Positions 25,168-33,038 of a stretch of 56,419 bases of DNA are shown one piece after another. The DNA is from XYA12-FULL-58-9 sp001798605 (GTDB lineage: Bacteria; Myxococcota; XYA12-FULL-58-9). Position 1 is the stretch's first letter. Each line of letters opens with the position of its first letter. A program made the position numbers and the translations under genes. The notes under the pieces are model-generated. The model ran no database searches. It was not told the origin of the DNA and was given only the letters and a program-made list of their open reading frames with translations. The stretch spans positions 1 to 56,419 of the forward strand of contig DAINMX010000010.1 in NCBI GenBank assembly GCA_036736205.1, read 5' to 3'.

Positions 25168-25632
25168 GTGCGACGAAAGTTCATCCTGGGCGTCGCGAGT
25201 TGGGGAGGGCTCGGTTATCTGCCCAAGGGGCCCGGAACGTGGGGCACTTTGGGGGCCATCCCCCTTTGGTGGGTGCTGGCTACGTTGGAACGGCCAGTCT
25301 TTGTTGCCGTTTGCTTCGTTTTCGTTGGCGTGGCGATTCTCGTCTCCCATGAGGCTGAGAAGATCTATGGCAGTCATGACGTTGGCCACATTGTCATCGA
25401 CGAAGTGGCTGGCCTGTTGGTGACCGTCGTCGGGGTGCCTTGTCGTTGGCCAGAGGTGTTGGCAGCCTTCGTCCTCTTTCGTTTGCTTGACATAGTCAAA
25501 CCATGGCCAATCGGTTGGATCGACCGCCGGGTACCTGGTGGTGCTGGAGTTGTATTGGACGACGTCGCCGCGGGTGTCATTGGTTGCCTGGTGCTTCACG
25601 CAGCGAGACTCTTGCTGGGAGGTTGGTGGTGA
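25168..25632 (+). CDS. pgpA: Phosphatidylglycerophosphatase A
   Basis: A 154-residue membrane enzyme that dephosphorylates phosphatidylglycerol phosphate in phospholipid synthesis. Diagnostic motifs: GYLPKGPGTWGTLGAIP near the start, HDVGHIVIDEVAG (about 69-81) with the catalytic acidic residues, FRLLDIVKPWPIGWID, and GGAGVVLDDVAAG near the C-terminus. Four hydrophobic segments are visible. GTG is chosen as the start because GGAGGA lies five bases upstream; the in-frame TTG four codons earlier overlaps that ribosome binding site. Its stop overlaps the start of cinA. Confidence 0.95.
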   Translation: MRRKFILGVASWGGLGYLPKGPGTWGTLGAIPLWWVLATLERPVFVAVCFVFVGVAILVSHEAEKIYGSHDVGHIVIDEVAGLLVTVVGVPCRWPEVLAAFVLFRLLDIVKPWPIGWIDRRVPGGAGVVLDDVAAGVIGCLVLHAARLLLGGWW

Positions 25633-26870
25633 GCAGATACGAGCGAATTGAGATGCTGGCCATTGGGGACGAGTTGCTCGATGGGCGCGTGACCGATACC
25701 AATACCGTCTGTTTGGGTCGAGCTCTGACTGGCCTCGGCCTTACACTGGCGCAGCGAACAACCGTGGCAGACGACATCGAGGCGATTGTGCGTGCGGCCA
25801 GAGCCGCGATTGCGCGCAAGGCTGGATTGGTGGTTGTCAGCGGCGGCCTCGGCCCGACTATGGACGACATCACTGCAGAGGCGTTCGCCGCTGTGGCTGG
25901 AGTTGATCTGGTGCGGGATGAAGAACAGGTGCGAGCAATTGAGGAGCGGCTGCGCTCACGTGGTCGAGCGGTTGCCGACAATCAGCTCAAGCAGGCTGAT
26001 CGTCCCGAGGGATCCGAGGTGATTTCGAATCCGCGAGGTACGGCACCCGGTTTCAGTCTCGTTCACGATGGCTGCCGTTTTGTAGCGCTGCCCGGTGTGC
26101 CGCACGAGTTCGAGTATTTGCTGCGGACAACGGTGATAGCAGAGCTCGGTGCCGACGGACCGCAGATCGTCGAGGCGACCCTGTACACTTTTGGCCTGGT
26201 TGAGGGTGATGTTGATGCACTGCTTCAACATGTGCGCAGGAAACATGCCGACGTTCGTTTTGGGTTTCGCGCCAAGTTTCCGGAGATACATGTGTCCTTC
26301 AAAGTTGAGGCCAGCCGCCAAACAGAGTTGGAGGCAGCGGTGGTTGCTGCCCGCAAGGAACTTGGGGCGCACGTGTACGCCGACGTGCCGATCTCAATGG
26401 CTGAGGTGGTGCTCAATTTGTTGCGCAACGAAGGTGCAACATTGGCCGTGGCCGAGTCCTGCACCGGCGGGCTCGTGGCCGACAATCTCACCGATGTCGC
26501 TGGCTCATCAGATGTTTTTTGTGCGGGTGTCGTCTCCTACGCCAATACGGCGAAGGAGAAACTTCTCGGCGTCGCAGCGGAGACCCTCGCCACAGTGGGT
26601 GCCGTCAGTGAGAACACGGTTATGCAAATGGCGAACGGTGTGCGTGAGCAGGCAGGGACAACCTATGGTCTGTCCACCTCGGGAATTGCTGGGCCTGGTG
26701 GTGGCACGGCGGACAAACCGGTTGGTACTATCTGGATCGGCGCTGTGGGCCCAAGCCTCGCGGTGGCGCGCAAGCTGTCGCTGCCGTTTGACCGACGCGG
26801 CAATAAGGTGGTGACTGCGTATGCCGTTCTCGATTTGTTGCGCCGAGCACTCCTGACAAACGCAACATAA
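25629..26870 (+). CDS. cinA: CinA family protein (nicotinamide-nucleotide amidohydrolase)
   Basis: A 413-residue full-length CinA. The N-terminal molybdopterin-binding-like domain (about 1-170) has EMLAIGDELLDGRVTDTN and GGLGPTMDDITAEAF; the central part carries NPRGTAPGF and LPGVPHEFEYLL; the C-terminal PncC-type amidase (about 258-413) has AVAESCTGGLVADNLT, VSYANTAKEKLLGV and TSGIAGPGGGTADKPVGT. The family recycles NMN by deamidation and, in the N-terminal domain, hydrolyses ADP-ribose. The GTG start overlaps the pgpA stop (GTGA), a conserved gene pairing in many bacteria. Confidence 0.95.
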   Translation: MSRYERIEMLAIGDELLDGRVTDTNTVCLGRALTGLGLTLAQRTTVADDIEAIVRAARAAIARKAGLVVVSGGLGPTMDDITAEAFAAVAGVDLVRDEEQVRAIEERLRSRGRAVADNQLKQADRPEGSEVISNPRGTAPGFSLVHDGCRFVALPGVPHEFEYLLRTTVIAELGADGPQIVEATLYTFGLVEGDVDALLQHVRRKHADVRFGFRAKFPEIHVSFKVEASRQTELEAAVVAARKELGAHVYADVPISMAEVVLNLLRNEGATLAVAESCTGGLVADNLTDVAGSSDVFCAGVVSYANTAKEKLLGVAAETLATVGAVSENTVMQMANGVREQAGTTYGLSTSGIAGPGGGTADKPVGTIWIGAVGPSLAVARKLSLPFDRRGNKVVTAYAVLDLLRRALLTNAT

Positions 26871-26890
26871 CGTTGCGGTGATGTCTGGGT

Positions 26891-27451
26891 CTATGGGGTT
26901 GAGGTAAGGCCTTCGGCTTCAAGGTGCAGCTTGAGCTCGATATGTTGACCTGGCACGAAAAGAGCCATCTGGGTAACTGGCGTAAACGGTGGTTTGGCCA
27001 CGGTGATGGATATCTGATCTCCTACACCAAGCTCCTGTGAATCGAGACACATGGCGAACAAACCTTGTGCGTCGGTCCAAGTGCCCATGGATTTTCCGGC
27101 GCCGGTGCTCACGGTCACTTCGGCGCGCTGAATGACGAGGGTGATGTCTCCAGCAGTGAGTGCCTGACCGAAGACGCAGGTTTGTCGAGATGTCTTCTGT
27201 GCAAGCTCCGTTGGGCCCGCCGTCTCTTCAATGTGCACACCGAGATCTTTTCCTGACACGCATGGTGGGCACTTGCTGCGAATGAACTTGGGTTCACATC
27301 CAGGACAGTCGGGGCATTGCGGCTCCAGGGGAATTGGCGTCGGTGGGCACTCGGGAGGCCTGGGTGCCGGTTGCGGCTTGGGAGTCGGACAGAGTCCACA
27401 ACCCGTGGCACCCATCATGATGGCGATGATGACAATGAAACAGCTATGCAT
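26891..27451 (-). CDS. Cys/Pro-rich lipoprotein
   Basis: A 186-residue lipoprotein with signal MHSCFIVIIAIMMGATGC (lipobox ATGC). The mature N-terminus (to about residue 70) is rich in Pro and Cys in CP-type pairs (CPTP, CPPTP, CPDCPGC, CPPC), which may form disulfides or bind metal. The C-terminal half (about 95-180) looks like a small beta-sandwich of the carboxypeptidase-regulatory-like type (GTWTDAQGLFAMCLD, GDQISITVAKPPF). Function unknown. Its 3' end converges on cinA 20 bases away. ATG is preferred over the in-frame TTG two codons earlier. Confidence 0.7.
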   Translation of the reverse strand: MHSCFIVIIAIMMGATGCGLCPTPKPQPAPRPPECPPTPIPLEPQCPDCPGCEPKFIRSKCPPCVSGKDLGVHIEETAGPTELAQKTSRQTCVFGQALTAGDITLVIQRAEVTVSTGAGKSMGTWTDAQGLFAMCLDSQELGVGDQISITVAKPPFTPVTQMALFVPGQHIELKLHLEAEGLTSTP

Positions 27452-27586
27452 AACCAACCGAGGTTATTGAAAACCAGCGGGCGGTCAAAGCGAAAATCCA
27501 ACAGACAATTGACCAACCAGCCAGATTGTCGACAACGCATTTGGCACGCTGTTGGTTTGGGCCTGACACGGAGAAATCTCGGGGAC

Positions 27587-27605
27587 GCGGCCTTCCTCAG
27601 GCCGC
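27587..27605 (-). terminator. Hairpin directly after the ssb stop codon
   Basis: Arms GCGGCCT (27587-27593) and AGGCCGC (27599-27605) with a five-base loop abut the ssb stop codon. The downstream sequence is only weakly U-rich, so it may be an imperfect intrinsic terminator or a 3'-end stabilising hairpin. Confidence 0.5.
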
Positions 27606-27953
27606 TTAGGCCGCCTGTTCCTTGCTGCCCAAAAAGGTGACCTGACTTCCTACAATCTCAGTTGAGTAGCGGTCTTTGCCATCGGTGTCCGTCCATTTTC
27701 TGGTTTGCACCTTCCCCTCGATGCAGACCTGCCGACCCTTATGGAGGTGCTCACCTACGAGGTCCGCTGTTTTCCCCCAAACAACAATGTGATGCCATTC
27801 GGTGTGTTCATTGCGCTCGCCGGTGGTTTTGTCTGTCCACGCTTCGCTGGTGGCAATGCGGAAGGTTGCACGTGTGCGGCCGGTGTCTGTTTGTTTGATC
27901 TCTGGGTCAGCGCCAAGACGGCCAATCAGAATCACACGGTTAATACTACTCAT
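27606..27953 (-). CDS. ssb: Short single-stranded DNA-binding protein without acidic tail
   Basis: A 115-residue OB-fold SSB: MSSINRVILIGRLGADPE, RATFRIATSEAW, EWHHIVVWGKTADLV, GRQVCIEGKVQTRKW and GSQVTFLG. The ATG used has GGAG six bases upstream; an ATG four codons earlier has its purine run directly against it. The product ends about ten residues after the OB-fold and lacks the Gly/Pro linker and acidic tip (D-D-D-I-P-F type) that recruits replication partners in typical SSBs. It may be a secondary SSB, with the essential one elsewhere. Confidence 0.9.
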   Translation of the reverse strand: MSSINRVILIGRLGADPEIKQTDTGRTRATFRIATSEAWTDKTTGERNEHTEWHHIVVWGKTADLVGEHLHKGRQVCIEGKVQTRKWTDTDGKDRYSTEIVGSQVTFLGSKEQAA

Positions 27954-28163
27954 GATATGCTCCATCCTCCCCGGTTGGACTGCCGTGCGTCGAGGGGAAT
28001 GCGCCGCACACCCGAGGTCAATGCAGGCCCCATGCCGTATTTCTGTCAACTATTTTCGGGAGGTTATGGCGGCGCTGTCGCGTGATGAGTCACTATTTGT
28101 CGCAATGTGGAACGCGGTTTTTGGCAGGACACCGGTGAAGTGACTGCGAATGCCCGACGTCGT

Positions 28164-29570
28164 ATGATAATCGCCATGCATATATTATTTGCTCTGATGG
28201 TCGTGGCTGCCGCACCGCCGGTAGCACAGGTCGCCGATGCCGAGGCCATCGCTTGGCTGGAATTGCCGCAGGCCAATGCGAGCGCCGAAGCGTTGGCCCA
28301 ATCCCGCTTTGCCGATCTCTTCGAGGCAGTGTTCCCCAAAAGGATGCTGCGGGCCCTTAAGGGCGCGACCAAGAGCCAGGTGTTGGCGGCGGCATTCAAG
28401 AGCGCGTCGCCTGGAGAGGCGGAGGCGACGGTGTGGATCGAGGCCGGCAAGGCCGAGCCAGCGATTACGGCCGCGCTCGTGGATTGGCTCGGGGCTATGG
28501 GGGCGAAGCAGGCATCGAGATCCGCCGGTGGGCTCACCCTCACGCCGGTTCAGTTGCGAGGTCGTGTCATCACCGTGTTTTCTGGGCAGGGACGCAGTGG
28601 TTGGAGTACCCAGGTGCAGCGGGCCGAGCGGGCTCTCACGCGCTCACCCGCGCCTTTGGATGACGACCCGGCATACGTGCAGTTGCTGCGCCGCACGACC
28701 AAGGCCGACGCTCGTGGGCGAATCAACGTGCCGCGATTGTGGGGCATGGTGGCGCGCAGCCAGCAAGCCTCCAAATGGATTCCGATGATCGAACGTTTGG
28801 GATTGGAGCACCTGGCGGCGGTGGAGGTGCAGAGCCGCCTGTTGGATAAGACGAGTGTCGCCTTGGAGGTACAGCTCACGTTGCCGCGGCCGTGGAGGCA
28901 CTTGCTCGCATCCCTCGGTCCTCCGATTGCCCATACTGAGCCGGCCGTACCCAAGGGAGCACGGTACGCTCGTGCGTCGGTTCGCCCTGGGTACCTGTGG
29001 TCGTGGCTTGAGAGGATGGCAAGTGACAAGGCACCCATGGAGACGGCGCTGGTGCGAGCGCAACTCGACGGCATTGAGAAGCGCCTGGGCAGCAAGCTCG
29101 TCGAAGATGCGTTGGGCGAAGACCCGCAAGTATGGACCGTCTACCAAAAAGCGGGAGCCGTTGTCGTCGAGATGGGCGTCAAAGATGCGACGCTCATGGG
29201 CGAGTTCGTCAAAGCCTACGCTGCGATCCTGCCGAACTTGTTCCCGCAAACCCAAGTCAAAGATACCACGATAGGCAAAACCCAGGTCATCGGGGTGAGC
29301 GGCGGCGGCGTGGGACCCATCAGTGTTGCGGTCCTTGGCGATGTGCTGCTGGTGTCGTCCAGCGCGATGGAGCTCGAGGCGCATCTTGGTCGGCGGCAGC
29401 CAGTCAAGGAAGGACCGCTGGGAAGTGAGCGGTTGATAGCCTATGGCAACAATCCCGACACCAAGATTCAAGTGCCGCCCCTGTGGCATGCCGTTGATGT
29501 GGGAGTCGTTGGGTGGCGGGTCAGCGCGGAGTCCGACCGCTTGATTGTCGATGCAACTGTGCGCAAATAG
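28164..29570 (+). CDS. Exported protein of unknown function
   Basis: A 468-residue protein with an N-terminal signal (MIIAMHILFALMVVAAAPPVAQVADA), probable cleavage after an Ala-rich stretch. The mature part alternates helices and strands and contains repeated substructures (for example PAYVQLLRRTTKADARGRINV and QVWTVYQKAGAVVVEMGV) recalling the DUF3352-type exported proteins, but I cannot assign it firmly. A second ATG four codons in is an equal start. It is divergent from ssb and lies 80 bases upstream of the riboflavin operon on the same strand. Confidence 0.65.
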   Translation: MIIAMHILFALMVVAAAPPVAQVADAEAIAWLELPQANASAEALAQSRFADLFEAVFPKRMLRALKGATKSQVLAAAFKSASPGEAEATVWIEAGKAEPAITAALVDWLGAMGAKQASRSAGGLTLTPVQLRGRVITVFSGQGRSGWSTQVQRAERALTRSPAPLDDDPAYVQLLRRTTKADARGRINVPRLWGMVARSQQASKWIPMIERLGLEHLAAVEVQSRLLDKTSVALEVQLTLPRPWRHLLASLGPPIAHTEPAVPKGARYARASVRPGYLWSWLERMASDKAPMETALVRAQLDGIEKRLGSKLVEDALGEDPQVWTVYQKAGAVVVEMGVKDATLMGEFVKAYAAILPNLFPQTQVKDTTIGKTQVIGVSGGGVGPISVAVLGDVLLVSSSAMELEAHLGRRQPVKEGPLGSERLIAYGNNPDTKIQVPPLWHAVDVGVVGWRVSAESDRLIVDATVRK

Positions 29571-29650
29571 ACGTCCCAGGGTACCAAAGGCAGCAAAGAT
29601 GGTGATACGTCTTTACGAGCCCCGTTCGAAGTGCAATATGTCCCGGCGCC

Positions 29651-30289
29651 ATGTTCACCGGCCTCATCGAGACCATTGGGACGATTCGACAGGCGGCGGG
29701 TGAGTCGCCGCGGCGGATCACTGTCGCCTCGTCCATTCCCAATGAGGACGTCGCCATCGGAGATTCCGTTGCCATTGATGGCGTTTGCCAAACAGTGGTG
29801 CACAGGGATTCCACGGGCCTGACGTTTGAGGCGGCAACCGAAACCTTGCGGCGCACAACCTTGGGGAGCTTGCGCGTCGGTGACAAAGTGCACCTCGAAC
29901 GAGCCCTGCGCCTCGATGGGCGTCTCGATGGCCACCTGGTCATGGGACACGTCGATGGGGTGGGCAAGGTGACGCGGTTAGAGCAGCGACAGAGTGCTCT
30001 CTACGTCAGTGTGGACGCGCCCAAAGAGGTTGCTCGTTTGACCGTGGCTCGGGGGTCGATTGCAATGGCTGGGGTATCGCTCACAGTGACCGATGTCTCT
30101 GGAAACGTCGTTACGGTGGCTCTGATCCCGCATACTCTGATAGCGACGCGGTTTGGCGAGCTTCGGGTGGGGGCGGATGTGAATCTTGAGGCGGACCTGC
30201 TCGCGCGCTACGTCGAGCGGCTTCTCGAGGGCTCCGAAACACCTGGTTCCTTGACTGAGGAATGGCTGAAAGATAAGGGGTTTGCATGA
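29651..30289 (+). CDS. ribE: Riboflavin synthase alpha chain
   Basis: A 212-residue, full-length enzyme that dismutates two 6,7-dimethyl-8-ribityllumazine molecules to riboflavin. It shows the two-barrel repeat: MFTGLIETIG with GDSVAIDGVCQTVV in the first half and GHLVMGHVDGVGKV with GSIAMAGVSLTVTDV in the second. It opens the rib operon; its stop overlaps the next start by four bases. No FMN riboswitch is visible upstream. Confidence 0.97.
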   Translation: MFTGLIETIGTIRQAAGESPRRITVASSIPNEDVAIGDSVAIDGVCQTVVHRDSTGLTFEAATETLRRTTLGSLRVGDKVHLERALRLDGRLDGHLVMGHVDGVGKVTRLEQRQSALYVSVDAPKEVARLTVARGSIAMAGVSLTVTDVSGNVVTVALIPHTLIATRFGELRVGADVNLEADLLARYVERLLEGSETPGSLTEEWLKDKGFA

Positions 30290-31458
30290 GTTACGCTGGC
30301 GTCCCGCGAGCGGTCGAAGCCATTCGCGCGGGCAAGATGGTCATTCTCGTTGACGACGAAGACAGAGAAAATGAAGGCGACCTTTGCATGGCCGCCGAGA
30401 AGGTTACGCCCGAGGCAATCAACTTCATGGCGATGTACGGCCGCGGGCTCATCTGTGTCACTCTGACTGAAGAACGTATTCGGCAACTGCGATTGCCTAT
30501 GATGGTGGACCAGAACACCAGCCAATTCGGTACGGCATTCACCGTTTCCATTGAGGCCCGACGAGGGGTCTCCACAGGTATTAGCGCTGCTGATCGCGCC
30601 ACAACGGTGTTGGCCGCCATTGCCGACGACGCTAGTCCCGATGACATTGTCAGCCCCGGTCATGTGTTCCCCCTGCGCGCGCAGCCGGGCGGCGTGCTCG
30701 TGCGTACCGGGCAAACCGAGGGCGCTGTGGATCTCGCGAAGCTCGCTGGCCTCAAACCTGCTGGCGTCATCTGCGAGGTGATGAACACCGACGGCACCAT
30801 GGCGCGTCGGCCCGATCTCGAGAAATTTTCGGCTGAGCATGATTTGATCGTTCTCACCATAGCCGATCTCATCGAATATCGGATGCGCAATGAGTCGCTG
30901 GTCAAGTGTCTGGTGAGTCGAGAGATTCTGCATCCGCAATGGGGTGATATTCAGGTGCGCGCCTACGGGACCAGCCTCGACGGGCGTCAGCACTTGGCGA
31001 TGGTGAAAGGTGACCTACACAGCGTTGAATCACCTATGGTTAGGGTGCATTCAGGCTATCCGTTGGCGAATATTTTTGGGGATTTGTTCAGCCAAGACCG
31101 CGAGACATTGGGCGCGGCAATCGCTCGCATGGAGAAACAACCGTGCGGTGTTATTTTGTGCCTTGATGCGGGCACCCGCCAAGTGCCTCTCGAGGAACGC
31201 ATTCGCCAGCTCGGCCGAGGGCGCGCACAGTGTGAATCGCCTGATGGCGATGGGATTCTGCGCGACATCGGTATTGGCGCGCAGATCCTGCGTGATCTCG
31301 GCCTCACCAGGGTGCGGGTCCTCTCCAACAATCCGAAGCGACTCGCCGGCATTGATGGTTTTGGTCTGCGAGTTGATGAAGTGATCCCCCTTGTTGTGGA
31401 CGACCTCGCAGTGGCAGCGACGTCGAGATTCAGGGTAATTAGCGGCAGCGACGGTTAG
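30286..31458 (+). CDS. ribB: DHBP synthase with degenerate GTP cyclohydrolase II domain (RibBX-like)
   Basis: Residues 1-205 are an intact 3,4-dihydroxy-2-butanone-4-phosphate synthase: DDEDRENEGDLCMAAE (23-38), GLICVTLTEERI, FTVSIEARRGVSTGISAADR, PGHVFPLRA and HDLIVLTIADLIEYR. Residues 206-390 have the fold of GTP cyclohydrolase II but not its active site: where the family has S-E-C-L-T-G and L-R-C-D-C-G zinc ligands this protein reads SGYPLAN and LFSQDRE, and the catalytic G-R-G/N-I-G-L loop reads TRQVPLE. The C-terminal GAQILRDLGL and LSNNPKR are retained. This matches the RibBX variant known from Proteobacteria, so GTP entry needs a separate ribA, not seen in this window. Confidence 0.9.
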   Translation: MSYAGVPRAVEAIRAGKMVILVDDEDRENEGDLCMAAEKVTPEAINFMAMYGRGLICVTLTEERIRQLRLPMMVDQNTSQFGTAFTVSIEARRGVSTGISAADRATTVLAAIADDASPDDIVSPGHVFPLRAQPGGVLVRTGQTEGAVDLAKLAGLKPAGVICEVMNTDGTMARRPDLEKFSAEHDLIVLTIADLIEYRMRNESLVKCLVSREILHPQWGDIQVRAYGTSLDGRQHLAMVKGDLHSVESPMVRVHSGYPLANIFGDLFSQDRETLGAAIARMEKQPCGVILCLDAGTRQVPLEERIRQLGRGRAQCESPDGDGILRDIGIGAQILRDLGLTRVRVLSNNPKRLAGIDGFGLRVDEVIPLVVDDLAVAATSRFRVISGSDG

Positions 31459-31490
31459 CGTTGTCGCGTACTGTTACAGGGAGTATTGCA

Positions 31491-31973
31491 ATGGCCGAAA
31501 AGACGGGCCAAGTATTTTCAGGCAATCTCGTGGGCGATGGGCTGAAGTTTGCCGTGGTGGTTTCTCGCTTCAATGAGTTCATTACCAGTAGGCTTCTTGG
31601 TGGGGCAACGGACGCCTTTGTGCGCCATGGGGTCAAGCCGGAGGACATCGACGTTGCTTGGACGCCAGGCACCTTTGAGATGCCACTGGTGGCCAGGCGG
31701 CTCGCTGACAGCGGTCGATACGATGCCATTTGTTGTATCGGTGCTGTCATTCGCGGGGGGACGCCGCACTTCGACTTTGTCGCAGGGCAAGCCGCTCGAG
31801 GAATTGCTACAGCTTCATGGGAATCTGGCAAGCCCGTCTCCTTTGGCATTCTCACCACGGACACCATCGAGCAGGCGATTGAGCGGGCTGGAACCAAAGC
31901 CGGCAACAAGGGTTTTGATGCAGCGGTGGTCGCCCTTGAGATGGCTCAACTCATGCGCGCGCTTCCCGGTTGA
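31491..31973 (+). CDS. ribH: 6,7-dimethyl-8-ribityllumazine synthase
   Basis: A 160-residue enzyme that condenses the RibA/D pathway pyrimidine with DHBP. Key segments: VVVSRFNEFIT (22-32), VAWTPGTFEMPLVA (55-68), IGAVIRGGTPHFDFV with the catalytic H93, and FGILTTDTIEQAIERAG. The ATG has AGGGAG eight bases upstream; the longer open frame is not needed. It sits between ribBX and nusB, a widely conserved order. Confidence 0.97.
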   Translation: MAEKTGQVFSGNLVGDGLKFAVVVSRFNEFITSRLLGGATDAFVRHGVKPEDIDVAWTPGTFEMPLVARRLADSGRYDAICCIGAVIRGGTPHFDFVAGQAARGIATASWESGKPVSFGILTTDTIEQAIERAGTKAGNKGFDAAVVALEMAQLMRALPG

Positions 31974-31979
31974 TCTCAC

Positions 31980-32405
31980 ATGCGTCGTAGAGCTCGAGAG
32001 TGTGCCCTTCAGATCCTCTATCAATTGGATATGACGGCGGCGCAAGATGGGGCGCTTCCCGCTGAGAAGTTGGATGTTGCTTTGGAGCGGTATTGGGACA
32101 GCTTCGAGGCAGTTGACGCCGACGAGCGCGAATTCGCCGAGCGCTTGGCACGCGGTGTTGTCCGAGAGGTGGAGTCGATAGACAACGCCATCGGTGAAGC
32201 CTCTCGCAACTGGCGGTTGTCGCGAATGGAAAGTGTCGATCGCAACTTGTTGCGACTCGCCGCATTCGAGATCATCCATTGCCCTGATATTCCTCGCGCG
32301 GCGAGTATCAATGAGGCGATCGAGATTGCCAAGCGCTACGGTGGTGGTGACTCGGCCGCCTTCATCAACGGGATACTCGACAAGTTGGGCTTGGAGGAGC
32401 CGTGA
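31980..32405 (+). CDS. nusB: Transcription antitermination factor NusB
   Basis: A 141-residue all-helical RNA-binding protein that joins NusE(S10), NusA and NusG in rRNA antitermination. Diagnostic motifs are RRRARECALQILYQLDM at the start, WRLSRMESVDRNLLRLAAFEI in the middle and AIEIAKRYGGGDSAAFINGILDKL at the end. It follows ribH by six bases and overlaps the next gene by four. Confidence 0.97.
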   Translation: MRRRARECALQILYQLDMTAAQDGALPAEKLDVALERYWDSFEAVDADEREFAERLARGVVREVESIDNAIGEASRNWRLSRMESVDRNLLRLAAFEIIHCPDIPRAASINEAIEIAKRYGGGDSAAFINGILDKLGLEEP

Positions 32406-32887
32406 GCCTACTGACGAGCTCAGGAATTCATGCCGATTTGTCGGGGGTCAAGGTCGAGCGTGGTGACCTCAAGTGGCTCGACCAGCGAAAACCTGCAGCT
32501 GTTGCCGTGTTCTGTTTCTCTGATGTCCGCCCACTGTGTGGTGTCGCAGGGTTTCTTGATTGGCGCTTGTGTGGGGCGATCTCACGTCGCATCGAGACGG
32601 GTGATTTCGCCGGCCACGTGGATGAGGTGTTGCTGTTGCCGAGCGAGGGCCGCTTGGGACGGCAGCTCGTCTTCGCATTTGGTTTGGGGACTTTGGCGGA
32701 CTGCAATCGGCAGGTGTTGAGTCGTGTTTGTCGGGAAGCCTACCGCGTCATGCGACGCGCTGGGGTTGCAAACCCGATGTTTGCGGCCCCGTCGGTTCAC
32801 GGCGGGGGGCAAATGGAGGCCGAGTTTGTGCAATCGGTGGCCGACGAGCTCAAAGGTGAGATTGGCGGAGTTTTGGTTGAGAGTTGA
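32402..32887 (+). CDS. Stand-alone M17 leucyl-aminopeptidase N-terminal-type domain
   Basis: A 161-residue protein resembling only the N-terminal macro-like domain of M17 leucyl aminopeptidases (LDWRLCGAISRRIETGDFAGHVDEVLLLPS, RQLVFAFGLG). The catalytic zinc-peptidase domain is absent and the gene ends normally, so this is a free-standing domain, not an edge truncation. Such domains may bind nucleotides or ADP-ribose-like ligands or act in regulation. Overlap with nusB by four bases indicates it is the last gene of the rib-nusB operon. Confidence 0.7.
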   Translation: MSLLTSSGIHADLSGVKVERGDLKWLDQRKPAAVAVFCFSDVRPLCGVAGFLDWRLCGAISRRIETGDFAGHVDEVLLLPSEGRLGRQLVFAFGLGTLADCNRQVLSRVCREAYRVMRRAGVANPMFAAPSVHGGGQMEAEFVQSVADELKGEIGGVLVES

Positions 32888-32999
32888 GGGACTGTGGGGC
32901 AACGAAGGGTCAAAAGGCGACGCGGTTCACCGTTGTCTGAGATGATCGTCAACCAGGGGCTGACTCCCCCTCATTTTCAGCATAAGTAATGCGTCATAG

Positions 33000-33017
33000 T
33001 GGGGGCACTGGCCCCCA
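33000..33017 (+). promoter_or_regulatory. 5'-UTR hairpin before the chemosensory operon
   Basis: Arms TGGGGGC (33000-33006) and GCCCCCA (33011-33017) with an ACTG loop form a strong seven-pair stem. No U-run follows, so it is not a standard terminator. It ends eight bases before the AAGGAG ribosome binding site of the first operon gene and may affect mRNA stability or ribosome loading. Confidence 0.5.
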
Positions 33018-33038
33018 AAAGTGTGAAGGAGACGAAAC

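Noticed and set aside
29571..29650. FMN riboswitch before the rib operon
   Set aside because: None of the conserved RFN sequence blocks is visible in the 80 bases upstream of ribE.
33000..33017. Intrinsic terminator after the rib-nusB operon
   Set aside because: The stem is strong but is followed by A-rich, not T-rich, sequence on the plus strand and no U-run on the minus strand.
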